DNA of 64,000 nt from Cryptosporangium minutisporangium (GCF_039536245.1 NZ_BAAAYN010000044.1:1-64000), one strand, 5' to 3'. Shown: positions 42,602 to 52,506, counted from the first letter of the stretch. Program-made: numbers and translations. Notes: generated from the sequence alone by a model not told the origin.

Positions 42602-43165
42602 TCAGCGGGGGAGCAGGGCGTCCAGCGCGAGGCGGCCCAGCAACGTCGCGGCGTCCGACCGGTCGAGCTCGTCGTCCAGGAACGGCGTGGCGTTCATCAA
42701 GCCGAACGCCGCATGGGCGGCCGCCCGCGCGCGGGCAGGGTCCCACTCCGGTCGAACCTTGCCCAGTACCGCGACCCACTCCTCGACGTACTCGCGTTGG
42801 AGGCGGCGGATCGTTCGTCGGCTGTCCTGCGGTAAGCGGTCGATCTCGTGCAGGTAGAGGCTGATCACCGCGGGGTTGCCGAGCGCGAACGACACGTGGA
42901 AGTCGACCAACGAGCCGAGTGCGGTGATCGCATCGGGCGCGGCCGAGGCCCGCTGCCGCCCTTCGGCCAGGAGGTGCTCGCACACCGGCGTGAACGCCGC
43001 GGCGAGCATCGCCTCCTTACCGGCGAAATGGTGGTACAGCGCCGGGCCGGTGACCCCGGCCGCCGCACCGATGTCGTCCATCGAGACACCGTGGTACCCG
43101 CGGCGGGCGAAGAGCTCGACCGCGATCGTGAGGATCTCGTCCCGCCGCCGGGTCTTTACGAGCAC
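42602..43165 (-). CDS. TetR-family transcriptional regulator
   Basis: A 187-residue repressor. The HTH is at about 10-50 (DEILTIAVELFARRGYHGVSMDDIGAAAGVTGPALYHHFAGKEAML, in parts) with the usual YHHF recognition helix end. The C-terminal domain is helical and likely binds a ligand. It lies downstream of the LCP gene with a 10-base overlap and upstream of the SSS symporter on the same strand. The intergenic palindrome at 42512-42525 makes the symporter a likely target. GTG start at 43165. Confidence 0.93.
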   Translation of the reverse strand: MLVKTRRRDEILTIAVELFARRGYHGVSMDDIGAAAGVTGPALYHHFAGKEAMLAAAFTPVCEHLLAEGRQRASAAPDAITALGSLVDFHVSFALGNPAVISLYLHEIDRLPQDSRRTIRRLQREYVEEWVAVLGKVRPEWDPARARAAAHAAFGLMNATPFLDDELDRSDAATLLGRLALDALLPR

Positions 43166-44271
43166 GTCCCCGCGGACGGCGTCACGCCACCGGCGGGCTT
43201 CGGCGGGTTGGCAGCCAGGTACTGGTCCATCGTGTCGTTGCGCATCGCCGCGAAGAGTTCCTCACCCTTCACCGGGTCGAGCTCCACCGAGCTTCCGTAG
43301 GGCGTCGACAGGTCGTCGGTGATGAACGGGAGCGTCGTGCACCGCAGGTTCGTGGGACGCAGCTTCTTCATGCCGAGCGCGAGGTCGGGCAGGTCAACGT
43401 TCTCGTCGACGGTCACCGACTCGGCGACCGTGGTCAGCAGCCTGTCGAGCTTGCCCGGGTCGGTCAGCACGCCCTTCGTCGTCATCTTCTTCGCGACCGC
43501 GAGGACGACGCGCTGCTGGTTCTGCATGCGACCGAAGTCCCCACCCGGAACGGTCTTGCGCTGACGCATGAAGTCCTGCGCGCCGTCGGCGGTGAGGAAG
43601 TTGCAGCCCTTTTTCCACGTCCGGTCGGTGTGGATCGAGGACATCGAGAACGGAATGCAGACCTCGACGCCGCCGACGATGCCGACGAGTTTCCGGACGC
43701 TGTTGAAGTCGAGCAGGAACGCGCCGTTGAGCGAGACGCCGGTCAGCTGCTGGACGGTCTTCGCGGTCAACGCCGGGCCGCCGTACTGGTAGGCGGCGTT
43801 GATCTTGTTCTTGCCGCCCTCCCACTTGCCGTCCCCGGACGCGGGAATGTCGACGTAGCTGTCCCGCGGGATCGACACGATGTACGCCTTGCTCAGCGTC
43901 TTGTCGATATGGGCCATCATGATCGTGTCCGAACGCGTGCCCTCGGACGCGGCGAAGTCCGGGTCGTTCGCCCGGTCGTCCGAACCGAGGATCAGGAAGT
44001 TCAGCGGACCCTCGGTGTAGGTGGACTGTTCGTCCGAGAGGTCGCCCAGAATGTCCGCGCGCTTCAGCTTGCTCTCGTAGCGGTGGTTCAGCCCGTAGGC
44101 GGCGGTGAGGGTACCGCCAGCCAGCACGACCAGGACCGCACCGAGCACCACACAGACCTTGGCCCACGGCGGGGACTTCGGCTTCTTCGGCGGCACCGGG
44201 GAGCGGAACGTGGCCGGACTCGGCGGTTCGGCCGGCGTGGCCGACCGGGCCTCCTGCAGGCCTACTGCCAT
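43156..44271 (-). CDS. LytR-CpsA-Psr (LCP) family protein
   Basis: A second full LCP protein, 371 residues from ATG 44271 (MAVGLQEA), which follows AGGGAGCG; an earlier ATG would add 32 unlikely residues. Cytoplasmic Pro-rich N-terminus, membrane segment at about 37-60, LCP domain with LNFLILGSDDR, RSDTIMMAHIDK, SIPRDSYVDIP, KINAAYQYGG, VGGVEVCIPF and MRQRKTVPGGDFGRMQNQQ. It attaches a glycopolymer to peptidoglycan. The stop overlaps the TetR start by 10 bases, so both are in one transcript. The membrane segment matches that of the orphan anchor at 5557-6216. Confidence 0.93.
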   Translation of the reverse strand: MAVGLQEARSATPAEPPSPATFRSPVPPKKPKSPPWAKVCVVLGAVLVVLAGGTLTAAYGLNHRYESKLKRADILGDLSDEQSTYTEGPLNFLILGSDDRANDPDFAASEGTRSDTIMMAHIDKTLSKAYIVSIPRDSYVDIPASGDGKWEGGKNKINAAYQYGGPALTAKTVQQLTGVSLNGAFLLDFNSVRKLVGIVGGVEVCIPFSMSSIHTDRTWKKGCNFLTADGAQDFMRQRKTVPGGDFGRMQNQQRVVLAVAKKMTTKGVLTDPGKLDRLLTTVAESVTVDENVDLPDLALGMKKLRPTNLRCTTLPFITDDLSTPYGSSVELDPVKGEELFAAMRNDTMDQYLAANPPKPAGGVTPSAGTCS

Positions 44272-44865
44272 CACGCTCCCTAGCGTCAGTCGCGCCGCCG
44301 CCCGGGGTAGCGCGAAGAACAGCCAGAAGTGTATGGGCGCCAGTCCTCCGTCGCACTCAACCCGCAACGGCGGGCGGCGATGGAGTACTCGACCCCCGCC
44401 GCACCACGGTGTGCAGCGGCCCTACTCCCGGCCGACCGTCAGTCCGGCGACTTCCGGTCGATCGCCTGATTCGCGTCTCTCTACCAGCGCATTTCGGCGC
44501 TTTGGCAGGTACATCGCGACCAGTCGACAGGAGCATAGCCAAGGAGATGAAGAATCGACCCAGCGATCAGAAGTCTGTGGATTGTTCCGTCCGAAGAGAT
44601 GAGTGCGTTGTTACTGTGCGCATTCTCTCGTCACTTGGCGTGATTGATTTCGGGCATAGTGGCAGGTCGGAGACCTTGCCGCCGAGCCTAAATAGCCTCC
44701 CCGGTGCCAACAAGGAGGCATTTTCCGTTATTGCGGGGATAGGGAACGGGTGACTCATTACGAGCGAGGGTTGCGCGAATGGGGCTTTCCGGCGCGTCCG
44801 CGACCGTAGCGCCGCCGCCACAGCCCTGGGCGAGGTCTCGTCTGCGGCCGCCGGGAAAACGAAGC
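44272..44865. other. Intergenic region upstream of an LCP gene and downstream of tRNA-Ala
   Basis: No gene is convincing here. The part from about 44540 to 44770 is less GC-rich than the surroundings. A good Shine-Dalgarno-like AAGGAGG at about 44711 is not followed by a useful start codon. It probably contains the promoter of the LCP-tetR operon. Confidence 0.5.
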
Positions 44866-44868
44866 GGA

Positions 44869-44888
44869 CCGTGCGAGTGTTCGCACGG
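44869..44888 (-). terminator. Hairpin terminator after tRNA-Ala
   Basis: A perfect 8-bp stem (44869-44876 with 44881-44888) with a GTGT loop, about 55 bases downstream of the tRNA-Ala gene on its strand. Confidence 0.55.
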
Positions 44889-44943
44889 CCCGGATCCAGC
44901 GTCCTGATGAAGCTTTACGGGAGGGAGGACCTGCCCGAAGGAG

Positions 44944-45016
44944 TGGAGACGAGGGGAATCGAACCCCTAACCCCCGCCTTGCAAAGGCGGTGCTCTGCCA
45001 ATTGAGCTACGTCCCC
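44944..45016 (-). tRNA. tRNA-Ala (TGC)
   Basis: Minus-strand fold: acceptor GGGGACG pairs with CGTCTCC with one G-T pair. The anticodon stem CCGCC/GGCGG encloses the loop TTTGCAA, giving TGC. The T arm is AGGGGTTCGATTCCCCT, and the discriminator base is A. No CCA is encoded. It belongs to the gyrA-tRNA-Ile-tRNA-Ala group. Confidence 0.95.
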
Positions 45017-45063
45017 GCGCGCGCCGTCGGCGGACCGCAGGACGCCGTAGCGGCGGGAGCTAT

Positions 45064-45192
45064 TCAGCGGTGGTCGGGCGCCGTGGTGGCTTCGTGCCAG
45101 AGCTCACGCTCGTCGCTGGCTTCCTTGAATTTCTTGGCAGCCAGAACGGCGATACCCGCGACAGCCGCGAGCACGAGCGCCTTCTTCCACAT
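45064..45192 (-). CDS. DLW-39 family small protein
   Basis: A 42-residue protein MWKKALVLAAVAGIAVLAA then KKFKEASDERELWHEATTAPDHR. It has one hydrophobic segment at the N-terminus and a charged tail, and matches the actinobacterial DLW-39 family between tRNA-Ile and tRNA-Ala. The ATG follows GGGAG. The longer frame upstream overlaps the tRNA region and is rejected. Function unknown. Confidence 0.85.
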   Translation of the reverse strand: MWKKALVLAAVAGIAVLAAKKFKEASDERELWHEATTAPDHR

Positions 45193-45234
45193 GGAGAATG
45201 CTCCCTTCTCCGCACCCGCCATTGCGGGCGCTGG

Positions 45235-45308
45235 TGGGGCTAGCTGGAATCGAACCAGCGACCTCATCGTTATCAGCGATGCGCTCTAACCGACTGAGCT
45301 ATAGCCCC
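45235..45308 (-). tRNA. tRNA-Ile (GAT)
   Basis: Minus-strand fold: acceptor GGGGCTA pairs with TAGCCCC. The D arm is present, and the anticodon stem CATCG/CGATG holds the loop CTGATAA with anticodon GAT. The T arm is GCTGGTTCGATTCCAGC. The discriminator A is followed by an encoded CCA (45232-45234). It lies downstream of DUF3566. Confidence 0.95.
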
Positions 45309-45352
45309 CGACGCGGACGAAAGATTACCCTACCCGTCCGCCCCGCCCCAAA

Positions 45353-45393
45353 CCCGCTACCCCCGTCGGGCAGCGGGCTCCGCTAGGAGCGGA
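45353..45393 (-). terminator. Tandem short hairpins after DUF3566
   Basis: Two small inverted repeats (45353-45358 with 45372-45377, and 45379-45384 with 45388-45393) lie between DUF3566 and tRNA-Ile. They may attenuate rather than end the transcript. Confidence 0.4.
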
Positions 45394-45403
45394 CTTCCCA
45401 GCC

Positions 45404-46648
45404 TTACTGGTTCCGCTCGGCGAGCGTCAGCTCGACACCGCCGACCAGGTCCGCACACACGTTGTAGATGAACGCGCCGAGCGTCGCCAGCGCCGTGAAC
45501 AGCACCATGTTGACGGCTCCGAGCAGCGCGGACCCACCGATCACCATCTTCGCCGTGATCGCCAGGTCGATTCCCTGGCTACCGTCCTGCCCCGCGGTGA
45601 CCGTGCTGATCGTCTCGTTCAGGCTGTCCCACACGCCGAGGGCGCCGAGGACCATGTACAGGATCGACGTGGCCACCACCGACGCGATGAACAGCACCAG
45701 CGACACCGCGAACGAGAACTTCATCACCGACCACGGGTCGACCTTCTTCAGCTGCAGCCGAGCCCGGCGCGGGCCCCGACTCGCGGCCGCCGACACGGTC
45801 TGTCGCGCCGATCGGACGGCCTCCCCGACCTGAACCCGGGGAGGGGCCGCAGCGCCGCTCGACTGGCCCGCTGAGCCGCCGGAGACGGGCGCCGCACTGG
45901 TCGGCGTGGCCCCGCTCCCGGCCGGGCTGCCCACCGCGTGGGCAGCCGGCGGGCTGACCGACGCGGCCGCAGGCCGGGCGGCCTGCGACACGCTGGTGTC
46001 CCGATCGAACGACGGCATCGACGCGGTGGCCGCCGCCGGCGGGGAGGACGTCGGCGGCTTCGCCGCCGCCGCGGTGCGGGCGGTGGCGCTGCCGGCTCCG
46101 CTCCCGGACGTCGGGGACGCCGGCGAACCGGACGCGGCGGCCGGAGCAGGGTTCGCCACCGGCTTGCCGTACGTGGTGCCCTGGCTCTTCGTCGCCGGGC
46201 GGGTGGCTCCGTTCGCCGAGCCACCGGACGCCGGAGTCGTCGACGCGGGCGACGGCGTGCTCTTGGCAGCCGCTGGCTTCGTCGGGTTGGAGGCCTTAGT
46301 CGGCGTGGACGCCCCGGCGGCCGCGGACGGCGTCGTGGGCCCGGCGGTGGCCGGCTTGGCGCCCCCGCTCCCCGTGCCGGCCGGCGAGCCGGTGGCCGAC
46401 GCCGGAGCACCGGCCGGCTTCGTCGTCGCGGACGAGGCGTCGGTCGCCCCCGGTTTCGCGGGCTGCTTCGGCGCCGCCGGCTTGGCCGACGGCGCGGCGG
46501 TGCCGCTCCGACCGGTGTCACGCGACGGCGTAGCGGCGCCTCCCACGGTGGCACGGCCGACGGTGGCCTTTCCCACCGCGGCGGACGCCCGGGCCGGGCC
46601 GCTCGAGTTCTGAGCGCCCGGACCGTCCGTGCTCTCGGAGTCAGTCAT
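45404..46648 (-). CDS. DUF3566 membrane protein with a very long low-complexity N-terminus
   Basis: A 414-residue protein. The last 130 residues form the DUF3566 domain, with two membrane segments (about 306-330 and 375-400) and conserved LQLKKVDPWSVMKFSFAVSL, NETISTVTAGQDG and GAVNMVLFTALATLGAFIYNVCADLVGG. The first 280 are Ala/Pro/Ser/Thr/Gly-rich, a disordered cytoplasmic tail. It always follows gyrA in actinobacteria; the start overlaps the gyrA stop (TGATG). In mycobacteria the counterpart (Wag31-interacting CwsA-like neighbourhood, Rv0007) is linked to cell wall growth. The function is not proven. Confidence 0.9.
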   Translation of the reverse strand: MTDSESTDGPGAQNSSGPARASAAVGKATVGRATVGGAATPSRDTGRSGTAAPSAKPAAPKQPAKPGATDASSATTKPAGAPASATGSPAGTGSGGAKPATAGPTTPSAAAGASTPTKASNPTKPAAAKSTPSPASTTPASGGSANGATRPATKSQGTTYGKPVANPAPAAASGSPASPTSGSGAGSATARTAAAAKPPTSSPPAAATASMPSFDRDTSVSQAARPAAASVSPPAAHAVGSPAGSGATPTSAAPVSGGSAGQSSGAAAPPRVQVGEAVRSARQTVSAAASRGPRRARLQLKKVDPWSVMKFSFAVSLVLFIASVVATSILYMVLGALGVWDSLNETISTVTAGQDGSQGIDLAITAKMVIGGSALLGAVNMVLFTALATLGAFIYNVCADLVGGVELTLAERNQ

Positions 46649-49131
46649 CAGCCGTCCTGTCCGTCAGGTTCGTCCTCGTTGCGCGCGATCGCCACCAGTG
46701 TCACCCCGGCAGGGAGCTCCATGAGCTTCACCCCCATCGTGTTCCGGTCACGAGTACGGCGAACCTGCCGCACCGGCGTCCGGATCACGCCACCGTTAGA
46801 CGTGATAGCGAAGAGCTCATCATCGGTGGTTACCGCAAGAGCTGCGATGAGCCGTCCGCGCTTGGACACGATCCTGGCAGTGACTACCCCCTTACCACCA
46901 CGACCTTGGACCGGATACTCCTCAATTGGTGTCCGCTTGGCGAAACCACCTTCGGTGGCGACAAGGACGTCCATACCCTCGCGAGCCACGTGCATGGAGA
47001 GAAGTTCGTCCTCGCCGGTGAACCGCATCCCGATGACACCCGAGGTAGCCCGGCCCATCGGGCGCAGCGACTCGTCGTCCGCCTTGAAGCAGATCGCCTG
47101 AGCCTGCTTGCTGACCAGCAGCAGGTTGTCGCTCTCGTTGATCAGCTCCGCGCCCACCAGCTCGTCGCCGTCGCGCAGGTTGATCGCGATGACGCCGCCC
47201 TGCCGGTTCGAGTCGAACTCGGTGAGCTTGGTCTTCTTGACCAGCCCGTTCCGAGTGGCCAGCACGAGGTGCGGCGCGTCCTCGTACGTGCGGATCTCGA
47301 TGACTTCGGCGATTTGTTCGTCGGGCTGGAAGGCGAGCAGGTTCGCCACGTGCTGGCCGCGGGCCGTGCGACTCGCCTCCGGCAGCTCGTACGCCTTCAC
47401 CCGGTAGACGCGGCCCTTGTTCGTGAAGAACAGGATCCAGTCGTGGGTCGAGCAGACGAAGAAGTGCGCGACGATGTCGTCCTGCTTGAGCGCCGCCCCC
47501 TGCACGCCCTTGCCGCCACGCCGCTGCGACCGGTAGAGGTCGACCTTGGTGCGCTTGGCGTAGCCGGTGCGGGTGATCGTGACGACCACCGGCTCCTCGG
47601 CGATCAGGTCTTCCATCGAAACGTCGCCGTCGTACGGCAGGATCTTGGTCCGCCGGTCGTCGCCGTACTTGTCGACGATCGCGGCGAGCTCGTCGCCGAT
47701 TATCTGGCGCTGCTTCTCGTCGCTGGCGAGGATCGACTCGAGCTCGGCGATGTCCTCCATCAACTGGTTGTACTCGTCGATGATTTTCTGGCGCTCGAGA
47801 GCGGCCAGTCGACGCAGCTGCATGTCCAGGATGGCGGTGGCCTGCAGCTCGTCGATCTCCAGAAGCTGCATCAGGCCGGTGCGCGCGATATCGACGGTAT
47901 CCGAAGCCCGGATCAGCGCGATGACCTCGTCGAGCGCGTCCAGCGCCTTGAGGTAACCGCGCAGGATGTGGGCCCGCTCCTCCTTCTTGCGGAGGCGGTA
48001 GCGGGTGCGCCGGACGATGACCTCGACCTGGTGGGCGACGTAGTACCGGAGCATCTGCGCGATGTTCAGGGTCCGGGGGACACCGTCGACGATCGCGAGC
48101 ATGTTGACGCCGAACGAGTCCTGCAGCTGGGTGTGCTTGTACAGGTTGTTCAGCACGACCTTGGCGACGGCGTCCCGCTTGAGCACCAGCACCAGGCGCT
48201 GCCCGGTCCGGCCGGACGACTCGTCGCGGATGTCGGCGATGCCACCGAGCTTGCCTTCCTTCACCAGCTCGGCGATGCGCTCGGCCAGGTTGTCGGGGTT
48301 GACCTGGTACGGCAGCTCGGTGACGACGAGCATCTGCCGACCGCGGCGGTCTTCCTCCACCTCGACGACCGAACGCATCCGGACCAGCCCACGACCGGTT
48401 CGGTAGGCGTCCGCGATGCCCTCGGCGCCGACGATCAGCGCGCCGGTCGGGAAGTCCGGGCCCTTGATCCGCGCCGCGAGCGCGACGATCGTCTCTTCTT
48501 CGGAGGCCTCCGGGTTGTCCAGGCACCACTGGACACCGGAGGCGACCTCGCGGAGGTTGTGCGGCGGGATGTTCGTAGCCATCCCGACCGCGATCCCGGC
48601 CGAGCCGTTGACCAGCAGGTTCGGGAACCGCGCAGGCAGGATCGCCGGCTCGGTGGCCCGGCCGTCGTAGTTCGCGACCATATCGACGGTGTCTTCGTCG
48701 ATGTCCCGAACCATCTCCATGGCCAGCGGATCGAGCCGGCACTCGGTGTACCGCATGGCGGCGGCCGGGTCGTTACCCGGCGATCCGAAGTTGCCGTTGC
48801 CGTCGATCAGCGGATGGCGCAGCGACCAGGGCTGCGCCATCCGGACCAGGGTGTCGTAGATCGAGGTGTCGCCGTGGGGGTGGAACTGCCCCATCACGTC
48901 GCCGACGACGCGGGAACACTTCACGTACCCACGTTCCGGTCGGTAGCCGCCGTCGTACATCCCGTACAGGACCTTGCGGTGCACGGGCTTGAGGCCGTCC
49001 CGCACGTCCGGCAGCGCACGCCCGACGATGACGCTCATCGCGTAGTCGAGGTAGCTGCGCTGCATCTCCACTTCGAGCCCGACTGGCTCGACGCGGTCGC
49101 CGGAGGGTGGCGGGGTCGTCGTCTCGGTCAC
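46648..49131 (-). CDS. gyrA: DNA gyrase subunit A
   Basis: An 827-residue type II topoisomerase subunit that cuts and religates DNA for negative supercoiling. The catalytic Tyr128 is in AAAMRYTE. The quinolone region reads [10 protein letters not shown], with Thr89 at the E. coli Ser83 position and Asp93 at Asp87. The GyrA box QRRGGKG in the C-terminal wrapping domain is intact. It lies 174 bases downstream of gyrB on the same strand. The gap holds four DnaA-like sites. It ends in coupled DUF3566. Confidence 0.97.
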   Translation of the reverse strand: MTETTTPPPSGDRVEPVGLEVEMQRSYLDYAMSVIVGRALPDVRDGLKPVHRKVLYGMYDGGYRPERGYVKCSRVVGDVMGQFHPHGDTSIYDTLVRMAQPWSLRHPLIDGNGNFGSPGNDPAAAMRYTECRLDPLAMEMVRDIDEDTVDMVANYDGRATEPAILPARFPNLLVNGSAGIAVGMATNIPPHNLREVASGVQWCLDNPEASEEETIVALAARIKGPDFPTGALIVGAEGIADAYRTGRGLVRMRSVVEVEEDRRGRQMLVVTELPYQVNPDNLAERIAELVKEGKLGGIADIRDESSGRTGQRLVLVLKRDAVAKVVLNNLYKHTQLQDSFGVNMLAIVDGVPRTLNIAQMLRYYVAHQVEVIVRRTRYRLRKKEERAHILRGYLKALDALDEVIALIRASDTVDIARTGLMQLLEIDELQATAILDMQLRRLAALERQKIIDEYNQLMEDIAELESILASDEKQRQIIGDELAAIVDKYGDDRRTKILPYDGDVSMEDLIAEEPVVVTITRTGYAKRTKVDLYRSQRRGGKGVQGAALKQDDIVAHFFVCSTHDWILFFTNKGRVYRVKAYELPEASRTARGQHVANLLAFQPDEQIAEVIEIRTYEDAPHLVLATRNGLVKKTKLTEFDSNRQGGVIAINLRDGDELVGAELINESDNLLLVSKQAQAICFKADDESLRPMGRATSGVIGMRFTGEDELLSMHVAREGMDVLVATEGGFAKRTPIEEYPVQGRGGKGVVTARIVSKRGRLIAALAVTTDDELFAITSNGGVIRTPVRQVRRTRDRNTMGVKLMELPAGVTLVAIARNEDEPDGQDG

Positions 49132-49145
49132 GAACTGCCTTCCGG

Positions 49146-49287
49146 TGTGGATATCGTTCCCACGAGCGGGAGTTATGTACGATATGCCGTTTTACGGTGT
49201 GGATGAGGCTGTGAACAGTGTGGACAACTCCCGGCGGATACCATGTGCGCTTCGGCGCATTTGCAGTCCCTTACCGGCGTTTCCACA
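49146..49287. promoter_or_regulatory. DnaA-box-like sites in the gyrB-gyrA gap
   Basis: Sites are TGTGGATAT at 49146-49154, TGTGGATGA at 49198-49206, TGTGGACAA at 49219-49227 (exact reverse of TTGTCCACA) and TTTCCACA at 49280-49287. Three are on the same strand. They cover most of the 174-base gap upstream of gyrA. Confidence 0.65.
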
Positions 49288-49305
49288 CCACGGACAACAA
49301 TCTCG

Positions 49306-51261
49306 TTAGATGTCCAAGAAACGGACATCCTTGGCGTTCTGCTGGATGAACGAGCGGCGCGCCTCGACGTCCTCCCCCATCAGGACGCTGAACAACTCAT
49401 CGGCGACCGCCGCATCGTCGAGCGTCACCTGGAGCAACGTCCGGGTCGCCGGGTTCATCGTGGTCTCCCAGAGCTCGGGGTAGTTCATCTCGCCGAGACC
49501 CTTGAACCGCTGGATGTCGTCCGGCTTGGCCTTGGGGTTCTTCTCCTGACGTAGCCGGATCAGGCCGTCGCGCTCACGGTCGGAGAACGCGTACTGGGCG
49601 TCGTCGCCCTTCTTGTTCCACTTCACCTTGTACAGCGGCGGCTGGGCCAGGTAGACGTGGCCGAGCTCGACGAGCGGCTTCATGAAGCGGAACAGCAGCG
49701 TCAGCAGCAGCGTCCGGATGTGCTGGCCGTCGACGTCGGCGTCGGCCATCAGCACGATCTTGTGGTAGCGGAGCTTCTCGATGTCGAACTCGTCGTGGAT
49801 GCCGGTGCCCAGCGCGGTGATCAGCGACTGGACCTCGTTGTTCTTGAGCACCCGGTCGATCCGGGCCTTCTCCACGTTCAGGATCTTGCCGCGGATCGGC
49901 AGGATGGCCTGGAACCTCGGGTCGCGGCCCTGCTTCGCCGAACCGCCGGCCGAGTCACCCTCCACGATGTAGAGCTCGCACTCGCGCGGGTCGGAGGACT
50001 GGCAGTCCGACAGCTTGCCGGGCATCGCGTTCGAGTCGAGCGCGCTCTTCCGGCGAGCCAGCTTCCTGGCCTGCTGGGCGGCGATCCGCGCCCGGGACGC
50101 CGCGGAGGCCTTCTGGATGATCGACCGCGCCTCGCTGGGGTTGCGCTCGAACCAGTCGTTGAGCCACTCGTTGCAGATCTTCTGGACGAACGACTTCACC
50201 TCGGTGTTGCCGAGCTTCGTCTTCGTCTGGCCCTCGAACTGCGGGTCGGCGATTTTCACGCTGATGATCGCCGCGAGACCCTCGCGGATGTCGTCGCCGG
50301 TGAGGTTGTCGTCGCTGCCGCGGAGGAGCTTCTTCTCCTTCGCGTACCGGTTGACGATGCTCGTCAGCGAGGTGCGGAAGCCCTCGTCGTGCGTGCCGCC
50401 CTCGTGGGTGTTGATCGTGTTGGCGAACGAATGGATCGACTCGCGGTAGCTCTCGTTCCACTGCATCGCGACCTCGACGGAGAGACCCTGACCCTCGCCG
50501 GCGAACTCGATGACGCTCTTGTGGATCGGCGTGTTCTTGTCGTTCAGGAACCGCACGTAGTCGGCGATGCCGCCCTTGTACTGGTAGGTGTACTCGCGGG
50601 GCTTCTCGCCCCGGTCGCCGTCCGGGTCGCGCTCGTCCCGCAGGATCAGCGTCAGCCCTCGGTTGAGGAACGCCATCTCCTGCATGCGGCGACGGATCGT
50701 CTCGAGGTTGTAGACCGTCTCCTCGAAAATCGTCGGATCGGCCCAGAACGTGATCGACGTGCCGTGCTCGCTGGTCGCGCCGCGCCTCTCGAGCTTGGCG
50801 GCCGGCTGGGTGTTCACGTACGGCTGGTACCAGACGTAGCCGTCGGTCTTGATCTCGACCTCGAGCTTGTGCGACAGCGCGTTCACGACCGAGACGCCGA
50901 CGCCGTGCAGACCGCCGGAGACCGCGTACGACTTGCCGTCGAACTTGCCGCCCGCGTGCAGGACGGTAAGGACGACCTCGACCGCCGGGCGCTTCTCGAC
51001 CGGGTGCATGCCGACCGGAATGCCACGGCCGTTGTCGACGACCCGGACGCCACCGTCGTCGAGCAGCGTCACCTCGACCCGGTCGCAGTAGCCGGCGAGC
51101 GCTTCGTCGACCGCGTTGTCCACGACCTCCCACACCATGTGGTGCAGGCCGCGCTCACCGGTGGAGCCGATGTACATACCTGGCCGCTTGCGAACTGCTT
51201 CGAGGCCTTCGAGAACAGTGATGGAGCTGGCGCTGTAGCCGGACTTCTTCTTTTCTGACAC
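49306..51261 (-). CDS. gyrB: DNA gyrase subunit B
   Basis: A 651-residue ATPase subunit of gyrase. The ATP-binding domain has [22 protein letters not shown] and [19 protein letters not shown]. The TOPRIM domain has [37 protein letters not shown] (in parts) and [17 protein letters not shown]. It contains SQRTRLL-free, normal-length actinobacterial sequence and no inteins. ATG start [21 protein letters not shown] leader of 229 bases separates it from the next gene. Confidence 0.97.
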   Translation of the reverse strand: MSEKKKSGYSASSITVLEGLEAVRKRPGMYIGSTGERGLHHMVWEVVDNAVDEALAGYCDRVEVTLLDDGGVRVVDNGRGIPVGMHPVEKRPAVEVVLTVLHAGGKFDGKSYAVSGGLHGVGVSVVNALSHKLEVEIKTDGYVWYQPYVNTQPAAKLERRGATSEHGTSITFWADPTIFEETVYNLETIRRRMQEMAFLNRGLTLILRDERDPDGDRGEKPREYTYQYKGGIADYVRFLNDKNTPIHKSVIEFAGEGQGLSVEVAMQWNESYRESIHSFANTINTHEGGTHDEGFRTSLTSIVNRYAKEKKLLRGSDDNLTGDDIREGLAAIISVKIADPQFEGQTKTKLGNTEVKSFVQKICNEWLNDWFERNPSEARSIIQKASAASRARIAAQQARKLARRKSALDSNAMPGKLSDCQSSDPRECELYIVEGDSAGGSAKQGRDPRFQAILPIRGKILNVEKARIDRVLKNNEVQSLITALGTGIHDEFDIEKLRYHKIVLMADADVDGQHIRTLLLTLLFRFMKPLVELGHVYLAQPPLYKVKWNKKGDDAQYAFSDRERDGLIRLRQEKNPKAKPDDIQRFKGLGEMNYPELWETTMNPATRTLLQVTLDDAAVADELFSVLMGEDVEARRSFIQQNAKDVRFLDI

Positions 51262-51490
51262 GGACTGGCCTCGGCTGCTCTCTCCACCGGCGGTCCGGCG
51301 GCGTCGGGCGCACAGGCGTTTTCCTCACCACGCCACTCCGACCGGTGCGGGGGCACCGAACTGAGTGCAGCGCGGCGCAAGCCTGACACGCGCGGGTACG
51401 GAGCCAGTCTAGCCGTCCGGTCCGACAGGAAGTCGCAGCGGCGCGTCCTGTGGGCTAGCTGACGCTTTCGGCCCCCATCCGCGTGGGTAC

Positions 51491-52024
51491 CTACTGGGGC
51501 TGGCTGCCGACTTCGTACGACCGGTTTCCCGGCGCGAGGCTCGACGCCGTGGTAGTCGGGTAGCGACCGTACCCCGACGGCCCAACCGAGCCGGCTCCCC
51601 TGGACGCCGGCGGAGGCGAGGACACTCCGGCGGGGCGGTCGGCGACGGCGCCCGACGGACCGCTCCCGGCCGACGGCGGATCGCTCACCGGGGCGCGGGG
51701 CGCCGGGTAACTTCCGCCCGGACCGGCAGTGGACGCGGTGCCGCCCGCGGCCAGCCGCGCGGCGAAGGTGCGAAGCAGCTCGGCCGTCTGGGTCAACGGC
51801 GCCACGGCGTCCCGCGCGCGGTCGGCGGCCTGGTTGAGGTGCGCGGCCAGACTCGGCGGTGCGGTGATCGGTGGCCCCTCGGGCTGCTCGAACCGAATGG
51901 TGGCCACCACGCTCGCGGCGTCGCGGAGCTTCTGCGAGACCTCCACGACGGGGCTCCGCTGCCGCTGGGCCTGGTCGGAGAGGAACCGGAGTCGACCGGC
52001 GATCCGCTCCAACTCAGATGCCAT
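51491..52024 (-). CDS. Unknown helical protein with Pro/Ser/Gly-rich tail
   Basis: A 177-residue protein with no known family. Residues 1-95 are helical (MASELERIAGRLRFLSDQAQRQ, VVEVSQKLRDAASVVATIRF, LAAHLNQAADRARDAVAPLTQTAELLRTFAARL). The rest is a Gly/Pro/Ser-rich linker tail, about 80 residues. It lies downstream of the 88-residue helical protein with a 96-base gap that may contain its own promoter. The size and helix content resemble type VII-secretion-type small proteins, but no WXG motif is seen. I infer only that it is a real gene, since it has codon use like its neighbours and an ATG start. Confidence 0.6.
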   Translation of the reverse strand: MASELERIAGRLRFLSDQAQRQRSPVVEVSQKLRDAASVVATIRFEQPEGPPITAPPSLAAHLNQAADRARDAVAPLTQTAELLRTFAARLAAGGTASTAGPGGSYPAPRAPVSDPPSAGSGPSGAVADRPAGVSSPPPASRGAGSVGPSGYGRYPTTTASSLAPGNRSYEVGSQPQ

Positions 52025-52120
52025 CGGAACAACCTTCCGTACTGGCTCGCCTGCTCTGCGTATCCATTCTCACATCGCCTGAGGATGAATAGCTGCCGAT
52101 GTCGGGATCACTCAGGCCCG

Positions 52121-52387
52121 TCACTCAGGCACCGTCGCGACGAACCGGCGCCCTTCGATGACCGCGTTCCGCATCAGCTCGATCGATCGGTCCAACTCGT
52201 CGAGGTTCATCTGGAGCTGGTCGAGGACCTTCCGGTCGTAACCGGTGGCGGTGCCGGCGATCGCCGAGTCGACCTGCGAGACCGCCTCGTGGATCTGTTG
52301 TTTCAGCTGAGTGAGGCTCGCGGCTTGGCGCTCGACTTGACCCAATCGCTCGAGGAGCCGTCGCTTCTCGGCCGCCGAAGTCGCCAT
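52121..52387 (-). CDS. Unknown small coiled-coil protein
   Basis: An 88-residue helical protein, MATSAAEKRRLLERLGQVER, then QAASLTQLKQQIHEAVSQVDSA, then DRKVLDQLQMNLDELDRSIELMRNAVIEG. Heptad-like spacing of Leu/Ile in both halves suggests a helical hairpin or coiled coil. No family recognised. It is divergent from the FAD oxidoreductase across a 330-base region holding DnaA-type inverted boxes and a long palindrome, and it precedes the 177-residue protein gene on the same strand. Confidence 0.6.
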   Translation of the reverse strand: MATSAAEKRRLLERLGQVERQAASLTQLKQQIHEAVSQVDSAIAGTATGYDRKVLDQLQMNLDELDRSIELMRNAVIEGRRFVATVPE

Positions 52388-52506
52388 GCCGAATGACTTT
52401 AGCGGCCGCGCCGGTGGCCGAGTTGGACGGTGAAGCGACCGAGAACGGTGTGCTCCGTGGGTTTCGCGATTCGCAGATGATCTTTGTCGATCAATGTCGA
52501 TTGGGC

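Noticed and set aside
44409-44753. Possible 114-codon gene upstream of tRNA-Ala
   Set aside because: No domain, no good start context and composition unlike neighbours; lower-GC intergenic sequence is more likely.
44711-44760. Consensus Shine-Dalgarno AAGGAGG in the intergenic region
   Set aside because: No ATG or GTG at a useful distance, and the following frames stop within a few codons.
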